Below, one piece after another: positions 25,453-34,530 of a DNA stretch of 64,000 bases. The position numbers and the translations under genes were made by a program. The stretch comes from Marivita geojedonensis (GTDB lineage Bacteria > Pseudomonadota > Alphaproteobacteria > Rhodobacterales > Rhodobacteraceae), in NCBI RefSeq assembly GCF_002115805.1, contig NZ_JFKC01000005.1, positions 1 to 64,000 on the forward strand, in the 5' to 3' direction. The notes beneath the pieces were generated by a model. That model had not been told where the DNA came from. It ran no database searches and was given only the letters and a program-made list of their open reading frames with translations. How positions within the stretch are numbered: position 1 is the stretch's first letter; every line of letters begins with the position of its first letter.

Positions 25453-26361
25453 ATGTGCAGGCGATACCTACTTGCCGCTGCTGCTCTCGCGGGACTTCTT
25501 GCGCCTCACCTCGCTTGTGCTCAGGCGGCAATCGAGGAACGGATGAGATCCGGGCAGCCGCCCTTGGTGATCGCACATCGCTATGCTCAACTAGACGGTG
25601 CACCGGAGAATTCGCTGGCTTGGCTCGGCGCCGCGATCGATCGCGGCATCGACATGGTGAAGCTCGATGCGCAGCTTACCGGCGATGACCAGTATGTGCT
25701 GATGCACGACGCAACCCTGAACCGCACGACCGATGTCGAGCATGTCTTTCCCAATGGCGCGCCGGGCGGACCGACGCGCGAGAGCCGCGGTGGCAAGGAC
25801 TTTATTGGCGACTACACGCTAGGTGACCTGGAGCATCTTCGGCTCACCGACGGCACCGACGGTTTCGTTCACGCCATTCCGATGCTCGAAGACGCCCTCG
25901 ACTTGGCGGAGGGGCAAATCTTGGTCCTGCTCGACCTGAAGCGGTACGATGCGGCGACCATCATCCCACTCCTGCAAGGATACGACGCTGGCAGCATGCT
26001 GCTATTCGGGATCTATTATTACGATGCGACGCTTCTTTCTGAAGTTGCATCTGCAACTGGGCTCGATACCTATATCTCGATGGAGCGCACGACAGACTGC
26101 GTAGCCGATCTCGACAAACTTGCAGTGGGTCAGAGCGGGCATTTGGCGGTCATTCGCGTCCCGGACAGGGAAATGACGACAGAGTGCCGCGCTAGGGCAG
26201 AGGAACTGGGCGTCCGGGTTGCAGGCAGCGGAGTTCATGACGGCAAGGATTCGGCGCTGGGACGCGGCGACGCGTCGGATTGGCAGGCAGCTATGGGCCC
26301 AGGCGTGTCGGCCTACATGACTGGCCAACCGGATATGCTCATGGAACTGCTGGGGCGCTAG
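25453..26361 (+). CDS. Exported glycerophosphodiester phosphodiesterase-like protein with altered metal site
   Basis: A 302-residue protein with signal peptide (YLLAAAALAGLLAPHLACA, to about 23), so periplasmic. The GDPD TIM-barrel pattern is present: AHRYAQLDGAPENSLAWL (41-58), LMHDATLNRTT (83-93) and LLDLKRYDA. Active members have HRG, and a metal-binding Glu just before the Asp of the ExD motif; here HRG is HRY and the Glu position is Lys70 (MVKLDAQ). The catalytic His42 and His85 remain. Hydrolysis of glycerophosphodiesters is therefore uncertain. GGAGGGGACG precedes the ATG at 25453. The gene stands alone. Confidence 0.75.
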   Translation: MCRRYLLAAAALAGLLAPHLACAQAAIEERMRSGQPPLVIAHRYAQLDGAPENSLAWLGAAIDRGIDMVKLDAQLTGDDQYVLMHDATLNRTTDVEHVFPNGAPGGPTRESRGGKDFIGDYTLGDLEHLRLTDGTDGFVHAIPMLEDALDLAEGQILVLLDLKRYDAATIIPLLQGYDAGSMLLFGIYYYDATLLSEVASATGLDTYISMERTTDCVADLDKLAVGQSGHLAVIRVPDREMTTECRARAEELGVRVAGSGVHDGKDSALGRGDASDWQAAMGPGVSAYMTGQPDMLMELLGR

Positions 26362-26670
26362 CCGCCGGTCACCGTGGGTTCTTTCGAGTTGCGGTCTGGC
26401 CGCTCACCGGGGCGTTGAACGAAGGTTTACGTTCGGCCGGTCAGCGCTCGATCAAACGGCATCAGGGCGCAGCATTGAGGCGAACTTTAACTTCGTTCGC
26501 TGGCCTGCTGCCCGCCGCAGGCGTGGCAGACGGCTGCTATTGAAAGCAGCGGACCTTCGACAACGTTGCAGCGATAGACCGCTTGGAGCCCATTCTGTGA
26601 ATTTGGTTTTCTCGCTGCGCGCGCACGCTTCTTGAGAAGTACGGTGCGGGAGCCAGATCACCCTGAATGG
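26362..26670. other. Gene-free stretch with degenerate repeat-like sequence
   Basis: No gene fits in these 309 bp. Blocks such as GTTGAACGAAGGTTTACGTTC and CGGCCGGTCAGCGCTCGATC look like decayed intergenic repeat. No clear terminator for the convergent flanking genes is visible. Confidence 0.35.
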
Positions 26671-27732
26671 TCATGCAGCACTCATGCGCTCACGCTCGCG
26701 TTGTACCATGCCAAAAAGGTCGCGCGGGTCGTCAGGATCGGCGACCATGTCCAGCATATGGCAAAAACGGCCATTCGAGACCTTGTCGCGTAGCCAGCGC
26801 AGAGCGGAAAAATCTTCGATGGCAAACCCGACGCCATCAAACAGGGTAATCTGTTGCGCGTCATCCGTACGACCCGGCTTTTCGCCTGTCATCACCTGCC
26901 ACAATTCAGTTATCGGAAAATCCTCGGGCATTTGCTGAATTTCACCCTCAATGCGGGTCTGTTCCGGATATTCAACAAATACGTCCGAACGCATAACGAT
27001 ATCGCGGTGCAGTTCGGTCTTTCCGGGGCAATCGCCTCCGATGCCGTTGATATGCACGCCCGCCCCGACCATGTTGTCGCTGAGCACCGTGGCGTTCTTC
27101 TTGTCCGCAGTGCAGGTGGTGATGATCTGTGCACCCAATATAGCCTCTTCAGGAGTGGCGCATTTTATCACCGTCATACCCGACCCCGCCAGATTGCGTG
27201 CGCATTTTTCGGTCGCCTTCGGATCGACGTCGAACAGGCGCACCTTAGAAATGCCACAGACCGTTTTCAGCGCCAGCGCCTGAAACTCGGCCTGCGCGCC
27301 GTTGCCGATCATGGCCATTGTCGTGGCTCCCTTGGGAGCAAGGTATTTCGTCGCCAGGGCCGACGTCGCCGCCGTGCGCAGAGCGGTCAGGATCGTCATT
27401 TCGGCAAACAACAGCGGATAACCAGTGTCGACCGAGGCCAGCACCCCGAAAGCTGTGACGGTTTGGAGACCGTCCTTCATGTTCTTGGGGTGCCCGTTCA
27501 CATATTTAAAACCGTATTCGATACCGTCAGACGTGGGCATCAACTCAATTACACCTTCATGCGAATGCGAGGCCACGCGAGGCGTCTTGTCAAACAAAGG
27601 CCAGCGGCGGAAGTCTTCTTCCAGATAGGTTTCAATTTCCGCAATACAGGTTTCGGTCCCAATCTCGAGGATCAATCGCATCATGTTCTGGACGCTGACA
27701 AAAGGGATCAAGGCAAGGTCGGATGCCGACAT
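26671..27732 (-). CDS. ocd: Ornithine cyclodeaminase-family protein
   Basis: A 353-residue protein of the ornithine cyclodeaminase/mu-crystallin family, which in the name-giving enzyme converts L-ornithine to L-proline and ammonia with bound NAD. Landmarks are the substrate loop KYVNGHPKN, Rossmann motif MIGNGAQAEFQALAL, and ITTCTADKKNATVL. The start at 27732 follows AAGGAATATTACC; a nine-residue longer frame is less likely. It is the last gene of the eight-gene minus-strand operon, 26 bp after the ATPase gene. The presence of an ornithine-racemase-like gene upstream supports ornithine as substrate. Alanine dehydrogenase or ketimine reductase activity, known in this family, cannot be excluded. 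Confidence 0.85.
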   Translation of the reverse strand: MSASDLALIPFVSVQNMMRLILEIGTETCIAEIETYLEEDFRRWPLFDKTPRVASHSHEGVIELMPTSDGIEYGFKYVNGHPKNMKDGLQTVTAFGVLASVDTGYPLLFAEMTILTALRTAATSALATKYLAPKGATTMAMIGNGAQAEFQALALKTVCGISKVRLFDVDPKATEKCARNLAGSGMTVIKCATPEEAILGAQIITTCTADKKNATVLSDNMVGAGVHINGIGGDCPGKTELHRDIVMRSDVFVEYPEQTRIEGEIQQMPEDFPITELWQVMTGEKPGRTDDAQQITLFDGVGFAIEDFSALRWLRDKVSNGRFCHMLDMVADPDDPRDLFGMVQRERERMSAA

Positions 27733-27758
27733 GGTAATATTCCTTGGGATAGTCAGCA

Positions 27759-28550
27759 CTAGTGGCCGATGATCTGACTGAGAAACGCCTGCGTGCGTTC
27801 GTTTTGCGGGTTGTTGAAGAAAGCACTGGGTCCGTTTTCTTCCACGATACGGCCTTGGTCCATAAAGATCACACGGTTGGCCACCGCTTGGGCAAAACCC
27901 ATTTCGTGGGTAACGCAGAGCATGGTCATGCCCTCTTCGGCCAATTCGACCATGGTATCGAGCACCTCCTTGATCATCTCGGGATCCAGCGCCGATGTGG
28001 GCTCGTCAAACAGCATGATGCGCGGTTTCATGCAAAGCGCCCGCGCGATGGCCACGCGTTGCTGTTGACCCCCCGAGAGCTGGCCAGGGTATTTTCCAGC
28101 TTGATCGGGGATTTTCACCTTCTCAAGGAAGCGCATCGCCGTTGCTTCGGCTTCCTCGCGTGGGGTCTGACGCGCCAGCATTGGCGCGAGCGTACAGTTT
28201 TCTAGGATAGTCAGGTGCGGAAACAGATTGAAATGTTGAAAACACATTCCGATTTCCGAACGCACCTTGTCGATGTTCTTGAGGTCCGAGGTCAATTCCA
28301 CCCCGTCGATCACAATGCGGCCCTCTTGATGCTCTTCAAGACGGTTGAGACATCGGATAAGCGTCGATTTGCCCGAACCCGAAGGCCCGCAAATCACAAT
28401 CCGCTCGCCACGCCGCACTTGCAGATCAATGTCATGCAGCACTTGGAAAGCACCATAGAATTTACTCATTTTTTCGATCTCGATAACCACCTCTTCGCTA
28501 ACGTGCATTTGGCTGTTGTCGATATCGCGATCTATCGCAGTGGCAGACAT
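27759..28550 (-). CDS. Polar amino-acid ABC transporter ATPase
   Basis: A 263-residue ATPase of the GlnQ/HisP type. Walker [10 protein letters not shown] (55-63), Q-loop in [10 protein letters not shown], signature LSGGQQQR, Walker B RIMLFDEP and the switch VTHEM are all intact. It powers the two permeases at 32118-33515 and works with the binding protein at 33622. Unusually for such cassettes, three enzyme genes lie between permeases and ATPase. It overlaps the end of the racemase gene by 19 bp, so translation is probably coupled. Confidence 0.93.
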   Translation of the reverse strand: MSATAIDRDIDNSQMHVSEEVVIEIEKMSKFYGAFQVLHDIDLQVRRGERIVICGPSGSGKSTLIRCLNRLEEHQEGRIVIDGVELTSDLKNIDKVRSEIGMCFQHFNLFPHLTILENCTLAPMLARQTPREEAEATAMRFLEKVKIPDQAGKYPGQLSGGQQQRVAIARALCMKPRIMLFDEPTSALDPEMIKEVLDTMVELAEEGMTMLCVTHEMGFAQAVANRVIFMDQGRIVEENGPSAFFNNPQNERTQAFLSQIIGH

Positions 28551-29671
28551 CGCGGTGCTCCTTCCAATGTGAATGATACGCTGTTCGCCTGAAAGGCAAC
28601 TTGCGCCAAATAGGGTGAGGTCATTGCGGTCGCCAGCGCGTGATAATCAACGCGGAACCGAATTTCGTCGCCAACAGCCAGACTGGTCGAACTGGTGGTG
28701 TCGACAATCAGATGGTCGCTGGAATATCCAACGATCGAGACGCCGTTGATGAGCGGGCACAGACCGCCGATCTCACAATCAACCGCCCCAACGTTCAGCA
28801 CTCCCAGTCTTCTTGGCTCTGTCAGCTCAACATCAACCTGCTGACCGAATGCATTGCGCCCACGCGCAGCGTACGGTCTGGGGGCCTTAAGTTTGTGCTC
28901 GATGATCTGTGCCACCAGATCGAAACAGTCACCGCTCATACGGGCTAGCGGATGCCCGTAGGCAGTCTCGCGCCCCAGTAGAAGGCTTTCTCCAAGGCGC
29001 AGGTGATTGATTTTGCTTGGTAACCCTTGATTCAACATTAACGAAATTGCGCTCGAGTTACCCGCAGAGACATAGCGTAAGGGGTGTCCAATCGTGGCTT
29101 CAAGCTGATTGGCCAAGGCGACAAGCTCGGCCATATTGCTCTGATCTGGCAACACCCCCAGATTACAGGCCAAATTCGTGCCGATACCAATGATATTGGC
29201 GTTTTCCGTGGCCATGACGGCACGGCCAAGACTGGGCAGGTCCTCAGGCGGAACCCCTTCGCGTAAATCACCCAGATCGACCATAAGAACGACCTGACAG
29301 CATTTTCCCAGTTCGGCTTTGGCAGTGGCAAGTGCGCGGATCGTTTCAATCTCGGAGAGCAGGAATATGTCAGCCAACCGCGCCGCTTCGGCCACTTCGA
29401 CCATGGCGGGCGCGCGTAGCAACATGACCGGCACGTCAATGCCACCTGCGCGTAGCCGCGCTATGTTGTCGAGGCGTGCATCCGCCAGCGTGCGGATACC
29501 GTTGTCCAGCATGAGGCGAGCAATGTCCGGGTTGCCACCGATGGCCTTGGTCACGCCAGATACCGCAATTCCATGCGCGGCACATAACTTTGCCAAATGA
29601 GCAAAATTCTGCTGCAGAGCATCGGTGTCAAACTCGACGCGCGGTCCAGATATTGTGTTGATATCAAGCAT
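28532..29671 (-). CDS. Ornithine racemase-like PLP enzyme (alanine racemase fold)
   Basis: A 379-residue fold-III PLP enzyme of the alanine/ornithine racemase group. The PLP lysine is Lys42 in [20 protein letters not shown] and GIGTNLACN are characteristic of the ornithine-racemase branch rather than biosynthetic Alr. The enzyme would interconvert D- and L-ornithine or a similar basic amino acid. The ATG at 29671 overlaps the stop of the preceding gene (ATGCTTGA), and the end overlaps the ATPase gene, both signs of coupled translation. Directly linked ornithine cyclodeaminase and ureohydrolase genes support a basic amino acid as substrate. Exact specificity is not certain. Confidence 0.8.
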   Translation of the reverse strand: MLDINTISGPRVEFDTDALQQNFAHLAKLCAAHGIAVSGVTKAIGGNPDIARLMLDNGIRTLADARLDNIARLRAGGIDVPVMLLRAPAMVEVAEAARLADIFLLSEIETIRALATAKAELGKCCQVVLMVDLGDLREGVPPEDLPSLGRAVMATENANIIGIGTNLACNLGVLPDQSNMAELVALANQLEATIGHPLRYVSAGNSSAISLMLNQGLPSKINHLRLGESLLLGRETAYGHPLARMSGDCFDLVAQIIEHKLKAPRPYAARGRNAFGQQVDVELTEPRRLGVLNVGAVDCEIGGLCPLINGVSIVGYSSDHLIVDTTSSTSLAVGDEIRFRVDYHALATAMTSPYLAQVAFQANSVSFTLEGAPRCLPLR

Positions 29672-31151
29672 CGATCTGATCCAACGGAAAAACTGGACGC
29701 CGCAGACGTTCATAGTGTCGACGCGTCACATCGGGGGAACACAGGCCCCCGGCATCGACGACCAGCACCTCGCTGGCGATTGGTTCAAAAGCCGCGCGGA
29801 AATGCTGCATGGATTTCACCACCAGCACGTTTTTTTCCATCGGCTCGATCCCGACACAGCGAAACTGGTTCAGATCGTGCATCTGCAAGGCGTTTGACGT
29901 TATCAACACGTCAACGCCTGCAACTCGGAAGCAAACGCTCGGCCCCATATCAGCAGCCACGCCCGCCAGCATCGGCCCCTTAAATGTTAGGGTACCGTCG
30001 GAAACCGCCCGCACTTCGCCAGTCAGTTCCAGAGGGCCACCACCGGCCGATGGATCGCTTTTGCCTCCAACGCTTAGCGTCACAACACCGCCAACACCCG
30101 CTTCGCTGAGCGTTTCGGCGGCTTGAGCATCAATCAGCGCGCCGAGGGCTGCATTCTCAATCCCCGCCTCCAGCAAGGCAGACAGGAGCGCCGTGCAATC
30201 GCCATAGCCACCACCCCCCGGATTGTCAGAAAAATCCGCAACCACAACCGGTTTGCTCGAGAGTTTGTGCCCCTTGAGTTTAGCTATCGCCTCGTCCAGA
30301 GACATCGGAAGCGTCCAGTCATCGCGAAAGCTCCAGATCAAGTCGCACAACCTGCGCGCCGTTTGCGCGGCTGCGGCTTCTGCATTGTCATGGCACACCA
30401 AAACGCTTGGCCCCGCGGCGAAAACATCGGAATCGGTAAAGCCTGCGTTGACAGAAACGTGCAAAAGCCCTGGTGCTTGAGCCTCCTCGGCAGCAGCCTC
30501 AAGTACGTGGCACATGGGGCCATCATCGGTCGTGCGCCCGTCGTCGCAACCTAGGAGCATGGGCGGGCGGTCAACTAAGAGGCTCGGCTTGATCTCCCCC
30601 CCCATCGCCCGGTGCAACAGATCGCAGGCCTCACCTGCGCGCGCAGCCATATCTACATGCGGATAGGTGCGATAACTGACCGCGATTTGCACATGTTCGG
30701 CAAACTCGTCGAAGATATTCGCGTGAAGGTCCAAAGTCGCTGCCACGGGAATATCCACGCCGATCGCAGCACGGATCTCGCGCAGGAACTGGCTCTCGCC
30801 GTCTTGATCCGTTTCCGTCACCATGGCGCCGTGCAGCGCGATGAACACCCCGTCAAGCGGACCGCACTCTGCTAGCAAACGCCGTGCTTCGTCCGTGATT
30901 TTACGTCGCGCAGTCTCACACACGGGACCACTCGGGTTGGCATGAGCGGCAAGGATCGGCACGACGTCCCAACCCATGCGCGCGGCAGCACCGATCGCAC
31001 CGCCAATTTCGGAAGTCGTGTTGCGCAGTTGCTCCAGCATTTCGGCCCCGCGCACATAACGCGAATTCTGAAAATCCTGAATGCCGGTCGTTTTCACCGT
31101 GAACGTATTGCTCTCATGGGCAAACTCGATCAAAGCCACGCGAAACACCAT
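29664..31151 (-). CDS. M81-family (MlrC-like) metallopeptidase
   Basis: A 495-residue protein of the MlrC type. MlrC is the enzyme of microcystin breakdown that cleaves the linearised peptide; most homologues have unknown substrates and often lie beside peptide or amino-acid transporters. Conserved pieces are ALIEFAHESNTFT at the N-terminus, GVFIALHGAMVTE, ATLDLHANIFDE and SYRTYPHVDM with metal-binding Asp and His, and DFSDNPGGGGYGD. It is cytosolic, with no signal peptide. It lies 3 bp after the ureohydrolase gene and overlaps the racemase gene. A role in releasing an amino acid from an imported peptide or amide is inferred. Confidence 0.88.
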   Translation of the reverse strand: MVFRVALIEFAHESNTFTVKTTGIQDFQNSRYVRGAEMLEQLRNTTSEIGGAIGAAARMGWDVVPILAAHANPSGPVCETARRKITDEARRLLAECGPLDGVFIALHGAMVTETDQDGESQFLREIRAAIGVDIPVAATLDLHANIFDEFAEHVQIAVSYRTYPHVDMAARAGEACDLLHRAMGGEIKPSLLVDRPPMLLGCDDGRTTDDGPMCHVLEAAAEEAQAPGLLHVSVNAGFTDSDVFAAGPSVLVCHDNAEAAAAQTARRLCDLIWSFRDDWTLPMSLDEAIAKLKGHKLSSKPVVVADFSDNPGGGGYGDCTALLSALLEAGIENAALGALIDAQAAETLSEAGVGGVVTLSVGGKSDPSAGGGPLELTGEVRAVSDGTLTFKGPMLAGVAADMGPSVCFRVAGVDVLITSNALQMHDLNQFRCVGIEPMEKNVLVVKSMQHFRAAFEPIASEVLVVDAGGLCSPDVTRRHYERLRRPVFPLDQIDA

Positions 31152-31154
31152 GGG

Positions 31155-32114
31155 TCAGCCCCCTCTCTTGGCGGCAACTGCACAGATGTATTCGAGCATT
31201 AGGGAGGCCCCCATCAGAGCCGTCACCCCGGCAGGGTCGTAGGCAGGCGCGACCTCGACCAGATCCATCCCGACGAAACCGATCCCGCCCGAGCGCCGAA
31301 GGAAACGAATGATATCATTGGGTGCAAGCCCATCAACGACCGGCGTGCCAGTCCCAGGCGCATAGGCAGGATCAAGGCTGTCGATATCGATGGTCAGATA
31401 CGCAGGGCCACGGCCGACCACTTCCTCAATGCGGGCCTGCATCTCATCGGCGGTGTGATCGTGAAGCCAATTGCGATACAGAACCGTGATATCATCTTTA
31501 TCGTCATAAAAGGTTCGGATGCCGATCTGAATCGAGCGGTTTGGATCAATCAATCCCTCTTGAATCGCATGATAAACAAATGTGCCATGATCAAGGTATT
31601 CGCTTTTTTGGGTGTCGCGATGGGCATCAAACTGCACCAGGGCAAGTGGCCCGTATTTTTCCGCATTGGCCTTAAGCATCGCATAGGTGGCGCTGTGATC
31701 GCCGCCCATCATGATCGTCTGCGCCCCAGCGGCAACCACTTGGCTGGCCAGCTCAGTTGCTACTTCATACATCTGCGCCCCTTGCCCACGCCGGAAAGGC
31801 ACATCGCCGCAATCCACCACCGAAAGGCGATCAAACGGGTCGAACCCCCAAGGCCAGACCTCACCCCATGCCAGTTGTGTTGAAGCCTCGCGCAGGGCCG
31901 ACGGCCCATAGCGCGAGCCCGAGCGGCCCGAGGTGGTCAGATCAAACGGAATGCCCAGTACGGCCATATCGACATCCGCAAAATCCATACTCGGGCGACG
32001 CCGCATAAACGTGCGGATGCCTGAATATGGCATTTCAACGTGTGTACCGTCTGGACCGCTTGCCGTCTGAAATACTCCTTCGTTCCCGAAGAGCTGTGAC
32101 TTGTCACTCGGCAT
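31155..32114 (-). CDS. Ureohydrolase (agmatinase/arginase family)
   Basis: A 319-residue dimanganese ureohydrolase. Metal-binding motifs are GGDHS, DAHRD (in VQFDAHRDTQ) and DIDSLDPAYAPGTGTP, with DLVEVAPAYD near the end. The family removes urea from agmatine, arginine or other guanidino acids; DAHRDT and the N-terminal MPYSGIRTFMRRRP are common in agmatinase-like members acting on diverse guanidino substrates. The operon context (ornithine racemase, ornithine cyclodeaminase) favours a substrate that yields ornithine. It lies 3 bp after the permease gene. Substrate remains open. Confidence 0.88.
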   Translation of the reverse strand: MPSDKSQLFGNEGVFQTASGPDGTHVEMPYSGIRTFMRRRPSMDFADVDMAVLGIPFDLTTSGRSGSRYGPSALREASTQLAWGEVWPWGFDPFDRLSVVDCGDVPFRRGQGAQMYEVATELASQVVAAGAQTIMMGGDHSATYAMLKANAEKYGPLALVQFDAHRDTQKSEYLDHGTFVYHAIQEGLIDPNRSIQIGIRTFYDDKDDITVLYRNWLHDHTADEMQARIEEVVGRGPAYLTIDIDSLDPAYAPGTGTPVVDGLAPNDIIRFLRRSGGIGFVGMDLVEVAPAYDPAGVTALMGASLMLEYICAVAAKRGG

Positions 32115-32117
32115 CCA

Positions 32118-32804
32118 TCAATTCCCCGTGTATTTGAGCCAGGCGTTGCGGCGCTCCAATCGCCGCCAGATCGCCTCGATGATCATTACGACGATCAGAT
32201 AGTTGAGCGCCGCGATATAAAAGACAGACAAATCAAACGTCTGAGCATAGATGAACCGCGCCTGCCCCAACACATCGCGCACAGTGATGATCGAAACCAG
32301 CGACGACGCCTTGAGCAAGAGGACAAGTTCGTTGCCGAAAGCTGGCAACATCCGACCTACTGTGATGGGCATGATGATCCTGCGAAAAATCTGAAGCGTT
32401 GTCAGGCCAAGCGCTGAACCGGCCTCGATCACGCCTTTGGGAACCGCAAGAATGCCGCCGCGCAAGATTTCAGATTGGTAGGCGGCTGAATTGAGGGTGA
32501 AGGCCAGCAGCCCGCAGTTAAACGCATCGCGGAAAAACCACCAAACGCCGATCGCCTTCAGCTCTTTATGAAACTGGCCCAGCCCATAATAGATGATGAA
32601 GATCTGCACCAATAGCGGCGTGCCACGCACAATATAGACATAGCCAAAGGCTGCTTTTGACAGCAATTTATTGCTACTCAACCGGGCTGCGGCGATCGGA
32701 ATTGCCACGAAAAAGCCGAAGAACACGCCCAAGGCCGTCAGCATGACCGTGTTGGTCAGGCCAATGCGCCACAGTTCAAGGTTATCTGTCAGGTGGGATA
32801 ACAT
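32118..32804 (-). CDS. Polar amino-acid ABC transporter permease (second)
   Basis: A 228-residue inner-membrane permease of the HisMQ type with about five helices. The ATPase-contact motif is in AGSALGLTTLQIFRRIIMP. IVRGTPLLVQIFIIYYGLG is the conserved segment of the family. It starts directly after the stop of the first permease (32805), so the two are translated together and probably form a heterodimer. Confidence 0.92.
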   Translation of the reverse strand: MLSHLTDNLELWRIGLTNTVMLTALGVFFGFFVAIPIAAARLSSNKLLSKAAFGYVYIVRGTPLLVQIFIIYYGLGQFHKELKAIGVWWFFRDAFNCGLLAFTLNSAAYQSEILRGGILAVPKGVIEAGSALGLTTLQIFRRIIMPITVGRMLPAFGNELVLLLKASSLVSIITVRDVLGQARFIYAQTFDLSVFYIAALNYLIVVMIIEAIWRRLERRNAWLKYTGN

Positions 32805-33515
32805 TTATCTGCCCCCCAGATTCGCACTGGTGCGGCGTTCCAGCACCCTCTGCACTTGGCCCGAGAGAAATGCCAGCGATACGAATATTACAGCGAGAAC
32901 CGTGTAGAAGAAGAACGGCTCTTTTGTCGTGGCAATCGCCCTGTTGGCATAGCGCACAAGATCGTTGACGGCGATGATTGAAACCAGCGATGTATCTTTG
33001 AGCAGGATCAGCCACAAATTGCCGAAGGCGGGAATACAGTGCCGCCACATCTGCGGGAGAACCACGCGAAAGAAAACGTGTCGGCGTTTCAGCCCAAGCG
33101 CCATCGCTGCCTCGGACTGGCCCTTGCTGACGGCTTGGTAAGCAGAGCGAACAACCTCGCCGCCAAGCGCGCTAAACACCAATGTCAGCGCCACGACGCC
33201 AGAGACAAAGGCGTTCAGAGAGATATTGGCGTCTGCCCAGACCAACCTCGCAAGGGCATTCAGGATGATCTGTAGTTGATAGTAGATGATGATCAGGGTC
33301 AGGAGTTCCGGCAGACTACGGAAAACCGTCGTATAGCCATTGGCAAAACCGCGCAGCAACCGGCTGTTCGAGTTCTTGGCCCATGCAAGCAGAAAGGAAA
33401 GTATCAAGGCCAGCGGGGCGGTCACAAAGGCAAGTGCCAGTGTCACCATCAATCCACGCGCCAGCTCATCGCCCCAGCCCGTATCACCGAATGCAAGAAG
33501 TGACAGGAGGTCCAT
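32805..33515 (-). CDS. Polar amino-acid ABC transporter permease (first)
   Basis: A 236-residue HisMQ-type permease with about five membrane helices. The family segment is VFRSLPELLTLIIIYY and the ATPase-contact loop is in EAAMALGLKRRHVFFRVVLP. It lies 106 bp after the binding-protein gene and abuts the second permease. With its partners it imports a basic or polar amino acid or small peptide-like compound. Confidence 0.92.
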   Translation of the reverse strand: MDLLSLLAFGDTGWGDELARGLMVTLALAFVTAPLALILSFLLAWAKNSNSRLLRGFANGYTTVFRSLPELLTLIIIYYQLQIILNALARLVWADANISLNAFVSGVVALTLVFSALGGEVVRSAYQAVSKGQSEAAMALGLKRRHVFFRVVLPQMWRHCIPAFGNLWLILLKDTSLVSIIAVNDLVRYANRAIATTKEPFFFYTVLAVIFVSLAFLSGQVQRVLERRTSANLGGR

Positions 33516-33621
33516 TTCGGCCCCTTTCCGCCTGATTGATCAAGCTTTTGAGTGTGTGCAAGGCAGATGTGGACGGGCCAAACGTGGCGGCCCGATCCAT
33601 TTTTAAGACGTCGGCACCGAT

Positions 33622-34410
33622 TTATTTGTAGAGTTCCGTGGCCGTTTTCGGAGTCGTCATGATGTCAAAGTCGAAGTATTGGCCCCGGATCTCGTCATAG
33701 GTTCCATTGGCAACGATCGCCGCAAGCGCCTTGTTCAGATTTGACAAAAGCTCAGTATCTGATTGCCGCACGGCAATACCTGTGCCCTTGTTGCCATCCG
33801 ACCGCGCAGCCTCGCCGATGAATTCACAGCAGGCGCCATCATCTTTGGCCAGCCACGCCCCCAGAACGAACTGGCTGGCATAAGCTGCGTCAACACGCCC
33901 AGATTCAAGGTCCAGCAAGGCATCATCTAGTTTGGGGTACAGCTTGATTTCACTGTCAGGGAAGTACTGCTGCAGCACCTCGACCTCGAGCGTCGATTCC
34001 TGCGTGCCGATGATTTTCCCGGCCATGTCTGAAGGCAGCGCATTGCCCAGCCCTGCATCCTTGGCCGCGATAAAGCGCGCCGCGTTGAAATAGTACGGAT
34101 CGGTAAAGCTCACCACCTTCAAGCGCTCGTCGGTGATCGACATGGAGGCGATGATCGTGTCGAACTTGTTTGCGTTCAATGCCGGAATGATACCATCCCA
34201 GTCGGTCGTGACCCATTCGCAGGTGACCTTCATCTCGGCGCACAGAGCATTGCCGATGTCGATGTCGAAGCCCTTAACCTGCCCGGCGGAATCAAAAAAG
34301 TTGAACGGCGGATAGTAGCCCTCGGTTCCCATCCGCACCGTGTCTTGTGCCATGGCACCCGTGGCAAATGTGGCCGCCGCTATAGTCGCAATGAGTTTCG
34401 TGAGTTTCAT
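33622..34410 (-). CDS. Periplasmic amino-acid binding protein of the ABC transporter
   Basis: A 262-residue solute-binding protein with signal peptide MKLTKLIATIAAATFATGAMAQ. The mature N-terminus (VRMGTEGYYPPFNFFDSAGQVKGFDIDI) is the lysine/arginine/ornithine-binding family pattern, with the ADP-like AxxGxYPPF variant carrying the ligand-stacking Tyr. WDGIIPALNANKFDTIIASM contains the second ligand segment. It is the first gene of the operon and is divergent from the LysR gene at 34531. Confidence 0.92.
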   Translation of the reverse strand: MKLTKLIATIAAATFATGAMAQDTVRMGTEGYYPPFNFFDSAGQVKGFDIDIGNALCAEMKVTCEWVTTDWDGIIPALNANKFDTIIASMSITDERLKVVSFTDPYYFNAARFIAAKDAGLGNALPSDMAGKIIGTQESTLEVEVLQQYFPDSEIKLYPKLDDALLDLESGRVDAAYASQFVLGAWLAKDDGACCEFIGEAARSDGNKGTGIAVRQSDTELLSNLNKALAAIVANGTYDEIRGQYFDFDIMTTPKTATELYK

Positions 34411-34486
34411 GGTGTTCTCCCAGTTGTCGACCGCAATGGGCCTTGTACCAAGGAGAATACGGAGTCCGCATTTTCATTGATAATTG

Positions 34487-34508
34487 TTATTTCTACTTGT
34501 AAGAATAA
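34487..34508. promoter_or_regulatory. Probable LysR-type operator
   Basis: Inverted arms TTATT and AATAA, 12 bases apart, lie in the AT-rich 120-bp gap between the binding-protein gene and the divergent LysR gene, 23 bp before the latter. This agrees with the T-N11-A type of LysR binding site. Such placement would allow autoregulation and control of the catabolic operon. Confidence 0.45.
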
Positions 34509-34530
34509 ATAAAATTTATAGTTGGCGCAC

